From assembly GCA_016081115.2 (NCBI GenBank), contig CM071936.1:75865262-75929261 (forward strand): 64,000 bases of DNA, in the 5' to 3' direction. Of the stretch, positions 11,401 to 22,405 are shown in pieces; within the stretch, counting starts at the first letter, position 1; the number at the start of each line of letters is the position of its first letter. This DNA comes from Rehmannia glutinosa (taxonomy: Eukaryota > Streptophyta > Magnoliopsida > Lamiales > Orobanchaceae). The notes beneath the pieces are model-generated. The model did not search any database and was not told the origin of the DNA. It was given only the letters and a program-made list of their open reading frames with translations. The position numbers were made by a program, and so were the translations under genes.

Positions 11401-11447
11401 CTTTTGCGTCGATACGAGCTCGGTTAGGCATAATGCATATTGAATGA
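8415..11447 (+). pseudogene. Pol of B1 (protease, integrase, RT, RNase H) with one stop
   Basis: One continuous frame interrupted only by TGA at 10392-10394, where the family has Trp (HAWYD). Protease: WLVDSGCSRHMTG with catalytic DSG near the N-terminus. Pre-integrase zinc motif: LWHRRLGH ... CDTCQ (about 8810-8930). Integrase DDE: LHLDLYGD, IRSDRGGEF and NGVAERKNR (about 9000-9310). RVT_2 begins near 9960; DVKSTFLNG and YGLKQAP are visible, and YVDD lies at 10503-10514. RNase H: YAGNIDDRKSTSG, AEAEYIS and HHNRTKHIEIRHHF, ending at TGA 11445-11447. A single G-to-A change explains the stop. This is the best-preserved pol in the window and could have been active recently. Confidence 0.92.
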
Positions 11448-12646
11448 GGTTTACGTTTGTATTTTGCATGTTTTTAAAACTTAGGGGCGAAAAATCGGAT
11501 TTTTGGTTGAAAATTCGGATTTTGGAAAATTGGTTAAGTCAGTGGGCTGACTGGGAAGAGGGCAACCGGTCGCCCTCACCATCGACCGGTCGCCCTCAAC
11601 GTCGACCGGTCGCCCAAAGCCTTTTTGTGGATTAAAACCGTTCTGTCTTCATACTTAGTCATTTTACCCCATTTTTGCCATTTTTCGTCCCATTCGCCAA
11701 ATACACACAAATTTCACTCAAAATTTATTTTCTTGCATACATGTCATATCTTGGACTTAATGTAGCTCGATTATCACCATCATTGCTCATCTTTACCGAT
11801 TGAATGGTAAGAATTTCACTTCCTTTGCACAATTGGGTTGAACCCTTGAGTGTTTGGCTTTCGTGTAAATTTCTTGTTGTAATTGTCATATGATCATGAT
11901 GAGCTTATTTGTTATGATGTATTGTATTGTGTTTGGTATGATTTGGTGATGAAAATTTTTGGCTTGATTCATTCACAAGGGCTTTATACAACTTCTTTTA
12001 TTTTTTACGCCCACAAAGTGTTCGATGAAATGTCACAATGAAAATTTCAACTTCTACATGACTCTCTTGCTTTCAAATGTCTTATATACTTATTGAGATC
12101 ATGTCTTGGCAATCAAAATGAGCTTATGGATTTTTCTTGATACATTCTTCCATTTCCTCGGTTTCTAAGCGTAATTCTTTCAAGTGTTGATAAATCGTAT
12201 TTTTGGCGCACTTTGATATACTTGTATGATGATTTTATCATCCTAACATTCTTTTTGATGATTCCAAAGGGGGAGAAGCAGGAAATTGGCTCGTTAACTC
12301 AAAAAAGCTAATAAAACCTCGACATAAAAGCTATAAGCTCTGGCTTTTTAAGCCAAGTATACCTAGTCCATGGCTTGTATTATGGACTTAATTGCAATGT
12401 ATTATGAGTATTTTGACAAGGGGAGCTTCTTAGCTCATGATGTTTATGTGTATCTTGTAATAGCTTGTAATGGCTTGTGATTCTAACTTATGCAATACTT
12501 CTTATTGATGTGCTTATTGATAGGGGGAGCTATTTATAAAATGTTTTTAAACGGATAGTTTTCTCATAAAACCAGAAAATTGTTTTGTTTTCAAAATCGT
12601 CCTTGCGAAAATTGTTTTGGTTTGTAATCATCAAAAAGGGGGAGTT
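11448..12646 (+). other. B1 3' non-coding region with multiplied polypurine tracts
   Basis: No gene is seen. Palindromes like those in U3 recur: AACCGGTC at 11564, GACCGGTC at 11584 and 11604. Polypurine tracts occur at 12266-12275 (AAAGGGGGAG), about 12417-12425, about 12521-12529, and 12633-12646 (AAAAAGGGGGAGTT). The last touches the 3' LTR and is the functional plus-strand primer. Several tracts before the 3' LTR is a described Sirevirus trait. Confidence 0.8.
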
Positions 12647-13879
12647 TGTTAGATAAATGTTTTTATCATGATTTTGATGATTTTGTTCAAATGAGTTTTT
12701 AAACCAAAACAATGTCCCTAAATGTTGTCTAAATACTTCCGATCGATCTAAAATGTTTTTACTATTTTTCAAAGTATTTCTTGGAGTTTATTTTCGATAA
12801 AAAATTGGACAACACTTTTGTTTCAGGCTCGACCGGTCGCCCTATAGGGAAATCTGTACCTGAGTTGAGTTTTAAAACAGAAAAAAGGATGTTTGAAACA
12901 TAGGGGAGGGCGACTGGTCGACCCGGAGGTCGACCGGTACCTAGGGGCCCTCCTCCAAGTGCAGTCTTCTTTGTTTCATCTTTTAAACACCCCCAACCGG
13001 TCAAGATCAAGGGCGATCGGTCGAACCCCCCTCCGACCGGTTCCCCTGTATAAAAATCGTAGCAAACTCATTTCAAACTTATCTCTGCGCGACCGGTCGA
13101 ACCCCTGGTTTATCAGCAAACTATCCGTTGCATTTTCAGACAGCTTTTCCCTAATTTGTGGGATTGATTTCTAACAGCTATAATCTTGATTTTAAATGGT
13201 TTCTTTTGCAGCAAATCACTCCCCAAGGAGGAGCCTATGTCTGGAAATCAAGCCAAGACCTCTCCTATAAATAGAGGCTTCATTCAAGCAACAAGATACA
13301 ACACATTACACAAGCAAAAGAGCATACAAGCAAACACTTTCATAAATCTTGTTGTATTAGCCTAAGAACTTGCACTTGCACTTCTTTGAGGTCTAGGCTT
13401 TCAATTCTTGATTACACTTGTACTCAGTTTGCATTATTCATTATTGAGTTGTAATCTTGATTTTGGTCATCATTCAACACAAGACATCCTTGTGAGTATT
13501 CTTGTGGTAAGAATACACTTGGGTGATCTAGGTGATAGGTGTTTGGAGAGTGTGGTACTCTTCAAAGGTGGTGAAGGAAGATTGTGGTAATCTCCTTGAA
13601 GGTGTTGTAAGAGGGTTGTTGTAATCCTCAAGGTGTTGTTGTATTAATTTTGGTAATTAATAAAATCTTTTTTCTTTTTGAAATCCATCCCGGATATACT
13701 GGGGTGGTAGAGGATTAGGCCCTAGGTGGGTTGAACCTCTATAAATCGACGAGTGTTGTTTGATTTCCGCATTTACATTCTCGTCTTTGCTTGATTATTC
13801 GAAAAAGAGGGTAAAATCTGAAAAACCGAGATAATCTATTTACCCCCCCTCTAGATTATCGTAGCCACTTGGACTAACA
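12647..13879 (+). repeat. 3' LTR of B1
   Basis: A 1233-bp copy of the 5' LTR, TGTTAGAT to CTAACA, with TATA box at 13266-13273. It lacks about 40 bp of the palindrome region. Divergence from the 5' LTR is a few percent by eye. Confidence 0.92.
13496..13629 (+). other. Hairpin array in the B1 3' LTR
   Basis: Same four hairpins as the 5' LTR. Hairpin 1 is fully Watson-Crick here (GTATTCTT at 13496-13503 with AAGAATAC at 13509-13516), where the 5' copy has a wobble. Hairpin 4 has loop GTTGT (13618-13622). Confidence 0.72.
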
Positions 13880-14676
13880 CATACCCCTAATTTTCTTGTC
13901 CATATCCCTAATCCCCTAAACTATTGTGAATCGACACATACATTCTCACTGCGCAGTTGAAAGTGATCCCTAGCGTGGCGAAGATTGAAGAGCAACATCG
14001 ACATCCTCATAGGCTTTGTCACTAATTTTTGTTATTTCACATTATATTTGTCTCATATTTCTTTTCCTGAACCCTATTCTCCTTTGTGCTGCAATTATTT
14101 TTTCATTTACCTATTTTTCTTCTATAAAAATATTTCAGTACATCTTGCTATTGGATTGAATAGCTTTACGGGTTCAACGAGGTTAGTGTTTGTTGCTATT
14201 GGGTTGTCCACAATGCACTGTTGTTTCCAATCTCATAGCTTTATTTGTCTATTTGTTTTCCCTCTCATGAGCTACATTAGTTTAAATTTCATGTGTGATG
14301 TTTGTTATTTCCTACTATTGTTCAATATTTCCATTATAGTTGATGTGAATTAATGAGTCAGTGGTTTTCTTACTTTGGTGAATGCCTATTAGGTTTATAT
14401 TTGAGGTTTTGAATAAGCCTAATTTCTCATCAAAAAAAATAAATCACAGTTAGATTAACTGCTTTGTTATGACTAAGGACTTCTATTTTTGAAGAGTTGT
14501 GCCCATAATTGTTGGATTATACTATAACACCCAACAATGCATTTTTCATAGCATAAAGTTAGTGTTTTTTGGTGAACTGAAAGTCAAGTCTGTTTACTGT
14601 TATATTTGTTTCTATTGTTGAAAATGTTGTTATTATAATAATGATATGAATTGGCATTTCAGTTTTGATTTGACAG
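13880..14676 (+). other. Flank upstream of the PIF/Harbinger transposase exon
   Basis: AT-rich sequence without a convincing reading frame. It ends in TTTGACAG (14669-14676), a plausible splice acceptor just before the transposase ATG, so it probably includes a 5' intron or leader of that gene. It has no similarity to element A0 on the other side of B1. No terminal inverted repeat was identified. Confidence 0.4.
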
Positions 14677-14895
14677 ATGGATGAAATATCAAGAAGAAGA
14701 GCTGAGATATTCTTAATAGTTGAAGAAATAATGATGGAAAGTTTTTTTTATCTTCAATTGTTTATGATGTCCATCGTATGCGATCTCAAAAGCAACTTAC
14801 ACATCGTAGTCTAGGAACCAGATATGTTATGGAAAATAGGATACCAAAACAGGTAGACCATTTGAATGATTTGATTGTTCTTGAGGATGATACGT
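14677..14895 (+). pseudogene. PIF/Harbinger transposase, 5' exon (split by A3)
   Basis: From ATG 14677 the product begins MDEISRRRAEIFLIVEEIMM, like the N-termini of plant PIF/Harbinger (HARBI1/ALP1-like) transposases. Frameshifts and stops follow; near the end NRIPKQVDHLNDLIVLEDDT is readable. The exon stops at the 5-bp target site TACGT (14891-14895) of element A3. Its continuation is at 43663. Confidence 0.65.
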
Positions 14896-15024
14896 TGTTG
14901 GAAAATTTATTTTATAGATTTTAATGAATGCCATGTAAAATTGAAAATTGAAAGTTGGCACCCCATTTTCCTTGTAATTTACATTGTAATAGATAGGGCT
15001 TGAAAAGCTGAGTCAAGTCAGTTA
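14896..15024 (+). repeat. 5' LTR of A3, first segment
   Basis: The first 129 bp of the A3 5' LTR, matching 42127-42255 in the 3' LTR. It ends at AGTTA (15020-15024), the left target copy created when A2 inserted. The rest of the LTR is 29585-30990. Confidence 0.9.
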
Positions 15025-16584
15025 TGTAGGTCCCAAGGGGTGTGAGTGTAAGGTTTAGAAGGGGGGGTTGAATAAACCTTACCAACTTTTCAAATTAGTC
15101 CTTTTAAATATTCAGAGTTAATACTTCACAGTTGTGTCCTTGATGGACAACTAAGTTAGTTAATCGTGAGAGTTAGTCACTCAACGACTCATTGAGCCGT
15201 TGATAAAATAACTCACTGTTTTGACTAAAGACTTAACTCGACCGTGATTTGTTTTCAGCGGAAGACTTAACACCCTTGAATTTGGTTAAGTTTGTTTTAA
15301 TACTTGGTTTTAGCACTCAGTTGATTATCAATTGGATAGCAAATTTATTAGCAGATATAAAAATAAGATGCAGAAATTTAAGTGCTAAAATGTAAATGAC
15401 ACAATAAATTTTTATAGAGGTTCGAAGATGGGGTAATTCTTCTACTCATCTCTTCTCCAACTCCTAGAGGAATCCACTAAGTATTGATCAATATACAGAG
15501 TGGTTAACAATCCGATACAAGTCTTGATCACACAACCGACTTGATCCTTTGGGACTCGATGCGAGATGCCTTGTCACACCGGCTTCTCGTGCGACTCGGC
15601 TTCTTCACAGGCAGTACCTTTGCCTTGCTACTACAACCCACTTGCTCAAGCTTCTTGGATTTGATCATGAAGCCCTCCAAAAACTTGAGACTGGTTCGAC
15701 CTTGAACCTTCCTACAATCCTCCGTGGAATGTAAACCCATTGATTCTTCAAAAATTTCCTCTTCAATTGATTGAAGTTATCTTTCCTTCACAGGTGAGTG
15801 TTGGATTGATTTCCTTCGTAATGTAGGCTTGAGGATTGATCTTGAATGATTTGAGAATATTTTTGGTCACAGTTCAAATGTTTGCTTGAATGTTCGTGGT
15901 TCAGGTCGGTAACCTCTTCTCAAATACACTCCTCAGCCTTTATAGTGATCTTTCAAAAATCTGCCCGTTGAAGAGATAGGCTTATTTTTGAAAGTCACTT
16001 GTGGTCGTTGGCTTGTCTTGTTGAAGTCCTTGAAATTGCCACTTCCTCGTATGAATGATTCTTGACTTTTGAGTTCGACCCGTGCGGTGCTTCCCATTGG
16101 TTTATTCTTCTTGCACGCTTCTAGGGTGAGCACTTCAAGAAAGGTAGTATGGAAGTATTACTTGTTTAAGTCATTCTCTTGATTTACGTACAACGGATCT
16201 CTTTCGATTATCTCGACTTGTTTGCATTTTCTTGATTTCCCCAGGTGACTTCGAGTCAGCTTCCAATCATTGGATGACTCTTCTGTCACTTCAAATTGAG
16301 ACTTGGCTTATCTTGAGTTGACTTGACTGATACATTACTCACCGCATCTCACCGCACCTTGATCGAGTTCCTATCTTCTCTTCTTTGCCACACTCTCAGC
16401 TGCCTCAGAGCGGAGTCTTCCTTTTTGTCTCAAGTTGACTTCTTGCATGTTCAGGCATAGCTGACTTGACTCAGCTCGACCATCCCTATCTATTACAATG
16501 CAAATTACAACAAAAATGGGGTGCCAACTTTTATTCTAAGTTTTACATGGCATTCATCAAAATCTACAAAATAATTTCCCAACA
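15025..16584 (-). repeat. 3' LTR of A2
   Basis: A 1560-bp LTR; its plus-strand reading starts TGTAGGTCCC and ends CCCAACA. The minus-strand TATA-like TATAAAGG lies at 15944-15937. Polypurine tract AAAAAGGGGGAAAT (minus strand, 16598-16585) abuts its inner edge. It pairs with the 5' LTR at 28022-29584. Confidence 0.9.
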
Positions 16585-16598
16585 ATTTCCCCCTTTTT
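16585..16598 (-). other. Polypurine tract of A2
   Basis: Minus strand AAAAAGGGGGAAAT directly before the 3' LTR. The same tract occurs in A3 at 42113-42126. Confidence 0.85.
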
Positions 16599-16913
16599 GA
16601 TGATGCCAAAACTTAAAACATACAACAATAATTAAATAGCAAAGATACATACAGACAAATGTAGAATCACAGAATATATGCTTAGAATCGATCTTTTATT
16701 GAACATAACATTCTTGTTCTTTACATAGTTGTTTACAAAGTGTATCAGAGCTTGAATCAAAAGAAAATGTATTAGAGCTTAAGTGGACCTTAAAGTATTC
16801 ATGTTGTTTTATATCTACACAAGTAGAAATTGTACAATTTTATTCGATGTACAGAAGACTTACATAAAATGTATTTACATAGTAAAATACATGAAGGGGT
16901 GGACAACAACACT

Positions 16914-19900
16914 TCATCTTCTTCGCTGCCTCCTTCTTTTATCTTCTTCAGCTCTGTCATCTTCTGACCTTTTTCTTTTCTTCTCATCTTCAGCTGCCTT
17001 CTTTTTCTCATACGCCTTCCGGGCAGCTTCATCTCTTCTCAGTCTTTCTTGTCTTTCCTCCCATAGCTGAGTTTGTCTTTTATTTTCCTCTTCAATTCTC
17101 TTCACATACTCAGCATTGTTCTTAGCCACTTGCAGGTTGGCTACTTCGTCAAATCCAACCCAATAGATCCCTCCTTTCTTGCCTGGATCTATGTACTCAA
17201 TGTTTTTGGGCAGAGATCTAGGTCTGAAACCTCTTCCTCCACCACGCTTTTCTTCCTCTGCCTCTGGGCGTGTATTGTACTGGGGCTAGAGGTGTCAAAA
17301 GACCGGGCCGGGCCGGCCCGGCCCGAGCCCATCGGGCTTTTCGAAAAATCGGGCCGGGCCAAACAATACCCCAGGCCATAAAATTGGGGAACCAAGCCCG
17401 GCCTAAAAATGAAAAATACACTGGAAAAGTCGGGCTTTTCGGGCTAGCCCGTCAAGCCGGCCCGATCGGGCCGGGCTTTTGAGGCCTGACTTTTTTTGGG
17501 CCTTAAAAAAATAGAGCCCAGCCCACTAAAAACCGGCTGGTTCGGGCCGGCCCGTCGGGCTGGTTCGGAATTGACAGCTCTAATTGGGGCCTTCTTTTTC
17601 CCAGCTGAGTCACCAGCAGAGTGACTAGCAGAGTGACTGCCAGTAGTTTGCTGCCTGTCAGCTTCTTCACATAGTTTGAGACCTTTCTCCCAGTACAAAT
17701 CCCAGGCTTGAGCCATGGACATGTTTGCAAAATAAACTTCAGATGTGAGTGTCTTGAATTCATCGACCGATATTGGCTCGGTTCCAGCATCTGAAATGGC
17801 ATAGGTGTCTCTATCTTCTGGAATGCCTCCATGTTGTTTCAGAATATCCATAACTCGGGCATCCATCCTTCCTTCTACTTCCTTCATCATCGCTTCAATC
17901 ATCTTTCTCTTTTCGACCATAGGTACAACAGTGTTGGAGTGGCGAGAGTCATCGGAGTTTCTTTGATAATATCACCGTGACAAGACCTTGTTGAGGGGTT
18001 TTAGCAATCATCAAGGTCACATCTTTCGAACCTTTCCCCTCAACAGACTTCCCTTTCTTTTCTCTTATTACTTCCTCAAATTTGTTTTTCCCTTCACAAA
18101 TGCTTCCTCCTTCTCAAACTCGACGATCCCCTTCGCCTTTTTAGGTATTCCTCTTCCCCCTTTTTGGCATCATCAAAGGAGAGAGAACCCCGAAACAAGC
18201 TAGCAAGCAAGAAGTCTAGTCTGATAGCCGAGTTACGCCGAATCTGGCTGCGGTATCTTTGCCGCATGGAACTCGGAGCGGGTGGCATTGGATTCACCGC
18301 TACCAACTTCATCTTAGCCATGAGGAGACGAATTTTCGATCCATATTCTCTTCCACGCGTAGGAGCTCGTTCTTATTATGTTCACGCAGCACTTTAACTC
18401 GTAGTATGAGATTCATGCATTTGTTCAATGTGCTCTTGCAATTTTGTCTTTGCATCAGCATTCTCAGCCCGCCAGACTAACAACTTGTTGAACAATGTCC
18501 TGAAATATCGAGCTTGTTCCACACGCATTGTTTGCTGTTGTTGCCACCACTCACGGATCCCGACTATTATGCCTCTCAAATAAGCAATAAGGTTGGCGTC
18601 CTGTTATCGACCTCATGTCCAAATGAGGTCCGTGCCTTTCCATTTTTTCTATCTCGGCAAATAAGGCTTTGAACACGTCCCTAACCCGGTTGTCACCTCT
18701 GTTTTGGTGACGGCCAAGCAACGTCAAAGTCATAGTCACCGGAACAATGGTGTCGATGGAATAATAGGATCGTGTCGTGGGGAAGCGCTCACGATCTTTA
18801 GGCGATTCTTCGGGAGGTCGGTACCTCCGGAGAGAAGGAAATGATTCTACGAAAAGGATCATCACGGGCAATCGGAATCTGTTCAATGATAATTGGTGCT
18901 CGTGAAGTCCCTTGTGGAGTCGAACTCTGCTGCGGCTTGGGGAGCTGCGCGAGGGACTCTGTTTGGTGTGGTCTCATTGTGAAGTCGACCCGACTTGCTG
19001 AGCCTCAACTGTCTCAACAGCTTTGTCGGTCTCACTGGTTTTTCCAAATGAGTTGACCGGTCCCTCGGCCTTATCGGAAGTCATCGGACGATGATGAGAT
19101 TTCCATGGGTGGCTCATCATCAAAGTTGAATGTTTGGCGAGTAGTCTTGAGGTCGACTTACTCGTGGTTGGAACATCCTCGGTTGAGTCTTTGGGATCGA
19201 TCCACGGGGGATGACTCGGCTTCATCGTCTTCCGATCCCGAAAGGTTACATCGGGATTATCCTGGGAATCGTGAAGAGCACGATCTCCTTTTTTTGATGG
19301 ATCAATGATAGTAGGAGGGATGTTATGTGCTTCGTTTCTCTACCCCGGGAAGTCTCAACCTCCCGTTGGCCTTCATTACCTCTTGCGGTCTCAAGCTGCA
19401 ATGAGGCACTTGGACATCCCTTTCGACAGTGTTAGTTGTCTTGGGGTCTTCGAGGTGGCATCCATTGGAGTCTCAACTCCATGGATTGCACTTTCATCGC
19501 CAGTGTTAACTCCCGGGCGATTCCTTCTTGTGCCTCGACCGCATCAGCGCGTCATTGGCTGCGAGCGATTGGCACTTCAATTGAGACAGTCACAACTTTC
19601 TCGAGCCTCGTCGGTGACAACTTGTTGTGTGTTCAAATGTTGTTCCTTCTCCACTTCGCCTCCGAGATGCATTATGGAGTCACCGCAGATCCTCCAACCT
19701 TCTGCTGCAGTGGAGGGAGTTTTCCCCTCACCGGCACACCAACCGAGTGACTTGGAATGGGGTCACTCGTCTCGGACTCCCGATTGTTCCCACCGAGTAT
19801 TCAGCCGTTGGGGCGGTGGTGAGACACCTTGATTAGGGGTTGGTTCGACCGGGGTCCCCATAATCCCAGTTTCATCGCCAGTTCCCTTAACACCTTCCTC

Positions 19901-21844
19901 CGAATGAGCTGGGGAAGTGGTGGCAGCGACAACAGTGGTAATATGTTGCACCACTCCCATAGGGTCTATCTCCAGCTGTGATTTGGAGGACTCTCCTGGT
20001 CCCTCCATCATTCTTTGCTCATGAAGGATTCTGGATTCTTGCATTGCTTACTGCATTTGCAATTCTTCTTTGGCAGCAACAGGGTCCAGATCCTCATCAC
20101 TTTCTTATAGGACGTCAAGGTGAGAATGTGTATGATCGGTGGTGCCAGTGAGAGGGCAGATGCTGGCCTTCTCACGTGCTTCTGCGTCCTCCGCTGCTCT
20201 AGCCCATTCGTTTTCTTTCCGAATCTGCAGTATATTGATACAATTATCCTCGTCAAGGGCTTGCAGCACTGTGTCAACCTCAAGAAACCTGAAGAGTTCT
20301 TCTTCTTCAGCAATGAACTCTGGTCTTTCAAACTGCACTCTGGATAGGCTCAACTTCCATTTTCTCCACTCTCGTAGACGATTTTGGATGTTTGGATACA
20401 ATGGATAGTACATGATTACATCGTCTTCATCATTCTCTTGATGGCCCTCGTTTCCAGGGATTAGGGGTAGCAGACTTCGCTGCTCGACATCCTTAGTAGC
20501 CTCTGTTAGAGGCGGAGACACAACCCTGTCAACAGGTGATTCGGTTGTCTCAGCCATTCCTTGTTCCTCAGCTGTTTTGTCTACAACTGGGTCCTCGACT
20601 TGCCTCTGCTGATCGGCCTCAACAGACTTGGCCATTTCATCGATCACTTCTAGAGACTCTACTTCTCCAACAGTCTCAGGTATCTTCTCCAGCTGAGTGA
20701 TAGACTCAGCAGTCTTCTCAAGCTCGGAGAGCTTGGAAAATCTTCTTCTTCTCTTTGTTTTTACCAAAGGGATATCTGGCTCCACTTCCTCTGGTTCATT
20801 GAAGGTAAATGCCTTAGCAGATGTCTTAGAGGCAGTTGCCTTCCTTGTTGTGCGATCCTCTTCTTCTTGATCCTTAATGGTTCATTCTCCATTGCGTCTG
20901 CGGGCGGGAGACACGGTTGCGGGGGCGGTGACTCGGCTGCGAGGGGGGCGAGCGATTTCTTTTTCTTTCTTTGCAAGGGCGCAATCTTTTTTTAGCAAAA
21001 GCAGGGCAACCTTTTTCTTTGGAGGAGAGGAGACAGTTGTATCTTCAGGGTCAGCTGATTACCCCTCACTCGTATCAGCCCTTTTGGCGTATGCTCTCTT
21101 CTGTGCGCTAGATAGGTTTGATCTGAACATCCTCTTGTTTACATGGAATGCCTTTCCATGTCGAAGAGGGACTCCTTTTACCTCCATCAGCCGGCCAATC
21201 ACCAGGCCGTATCCTAGGGAACCTCCAAACGTTCCATCCTCCTTGAAGGATTTGTTCCCAACGTTCTAGCAGAGTCTGCTGTAGACAAACTCAGCCCAAT
21301 TCACCTTATTTTCTTCAAGGATCGCATCCATTACGATTAGCTTAGCTTTAGACAGCTGGTCAAAGCTGCCAAATTTGATGTCTATGCATTTGGCAACGAT
21401 GTCCAACAATTTGTGGTAGTCCTCTTTCAGCAGCCTCTTGTTAGTTGTAAAACCACTTTTGCGGCATAGTCGGACTTTGGCTACTTCCTTCCAAGCGGCG
21501 GTCAGTCGACCTCGGCTTCATGAATCTCCGGCACTCCTTCCGCCGGCAACAAGCAGTGTTCAGCCAAATCCTTGGCAGTGATGGTGAACTTCTTTTCATG
21601 AACAGAGGATTTGATGCCCTCATCGTGAACTTCAGCGTTCACGTAGAACTGTGCGACCTCTTCCACATAGGTCATCAGAAACTCCAACGTTAGAAACGAT
21701 TTCAGCAGACGCGTTTCCAATTTCTCAAAGAATCTTCTTCACTAGGGTGTCGTCGGACCCTGTTTAACCATACCATCGAAATCCACATGTGGACCCGGTG
21801 TGGATTTGCTTTCCTAGCTTGACAAAATCATGTGTAGATGCCAT
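16914..21844 (-). pseudogene. aORF of A2, broken and interrupted by a MITE
   Basis: Starts at ATG 21844 and ends at the stop at 16914 after an Arg-rich tail (DKRRRQRRR). Without the MITE and its target copy its span is about 4627 bp, close to the 4619 bp of A3, which supports one conserved gene of about 1,540 codons. Readable pieces: N-terminal domain (FYVNAEVHDEGIKSSVHEKK, 21720-21502; GGSLGYGLVIGRLMEVKG near 21220); acidic middle (20785-20105, including DEDDVIMYYPLYPNIQNRLR); a coiled-coil part around 18600-18094 with SFDDAKKGEEEYL; a C-terminal piece (17920-17583) with AQAWDLYWEKGLKLCEEAD; and a highly charged coiled-coil end (17129-16914). Stops and frameshifts are scattered throughout. 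Function unknown. Confidence 0.8.
17287..17582. mobile_element. hAT-type MITE inside the A2 aORF
   Basis: A 296-bp GC-rich insertion with short terminal inverted repeats (TAGAGGTGTCAA / TAGAGCTGTCAA on the opposite strand), filled with GGGCCGGGCC/GGCCCG tracts. Flanks ACTGGGGC (17279-17286) and ATTGGGGC (17583-17590) form an 8-bp target duplication with one mismatch, as expected for hAT. The corresponding place in the A3 aORF is uninterrupted. Confidence 0.85.
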
Positions 21845-22405
21845 TTTGAGATGTTTTACCGAACGAAACTTGAAAACCGAATCGAGGATAGATAGGGTTT
21901 TGAGAGAAAATTTTTGCTTTTGCTTTCGAGAGAGATGAACAGTTTTGGTAAAGTGTGAGAGAAAGCGGACTAAATGGTTTAAGTATGGTTCTTGAAAGGG
22001 CGTGCGGGTGGTTTTGAAATTTTATCAAAATCAACGGCTTAGATCTTGCACGCCGATTTACATTTACATTTAATTTCTCGCATTTAATGCGGCAAAGCAT
22101 TTATATCCAATCATAAGCTTGGTGTGCGGCTTTAGCTTTGTACACGTCATAATTATCTTTGCGTCATTCTTAAAAACATTCCCGCTTACTAAAAACGACT
22201 GCGTTTTTGTCACTTTGCTCATGAATGACTCAGCTTGCTCTTTAGCTGATTCAATCCTTCTTCTCATTGCTCTCCTAGTGACTCAGCTGTCAGCTAACTC
22301 GATACAGCTGATTTTCCGATACGGCTGATTCACTTAGATGAATTACGAATTCAGCTCTTTTTCCTCTTTTCATGTTTCATCTCTTTTATTTGAGTCTTCT
22401 GAGTG
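21845..22405 (-). promoter_or_regulatory. Leader and spacer upstream of the A2 aORF
   Basis: The telo-box AAACCCTA (minus 21900-21893) lies about 50 bases before the aORF ATG in a pyrimidine-rich leader, as in A0 and A3. The TATA box of the other two copies is not conserved here. The remaining sequence to the end of pol is non-coding. Confidence 0.4.

Larger units (their letters stand above)
5513..13879 (+). mobile_element. Complete Ty1/copia element B1 (Sirevirus-like, family B)
   Basis: An 8.4-kb element bounded by direct LTRs that begin TGTTAGAT and end GGACTAACA. It has a primer-binding site two bases inside the 5' LTR, gag and pol, a 1.2-kb 3' non-coding region with four polypurine tracts, and a terminal polypurine tract touching the 3' LTR. 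The multiplied polypurine tracts and initiator-Met-type primer site are known Sirevirus features. No target-site duplication is visible: left flank agttc, right flank catac. The flanks also belong to different sequences (element A0 and a PIF/Harbinger locus). Confidence 0.93.

Noticed and set aside
13985..14353. Hydrophobic 122-codon plus-strand frame
   Set aside because: It lies in probable intron or leader before the PIF exon, is Phe/Tyr/Cys-rich as AT-rich DNA gives, and matches no family I recognise.
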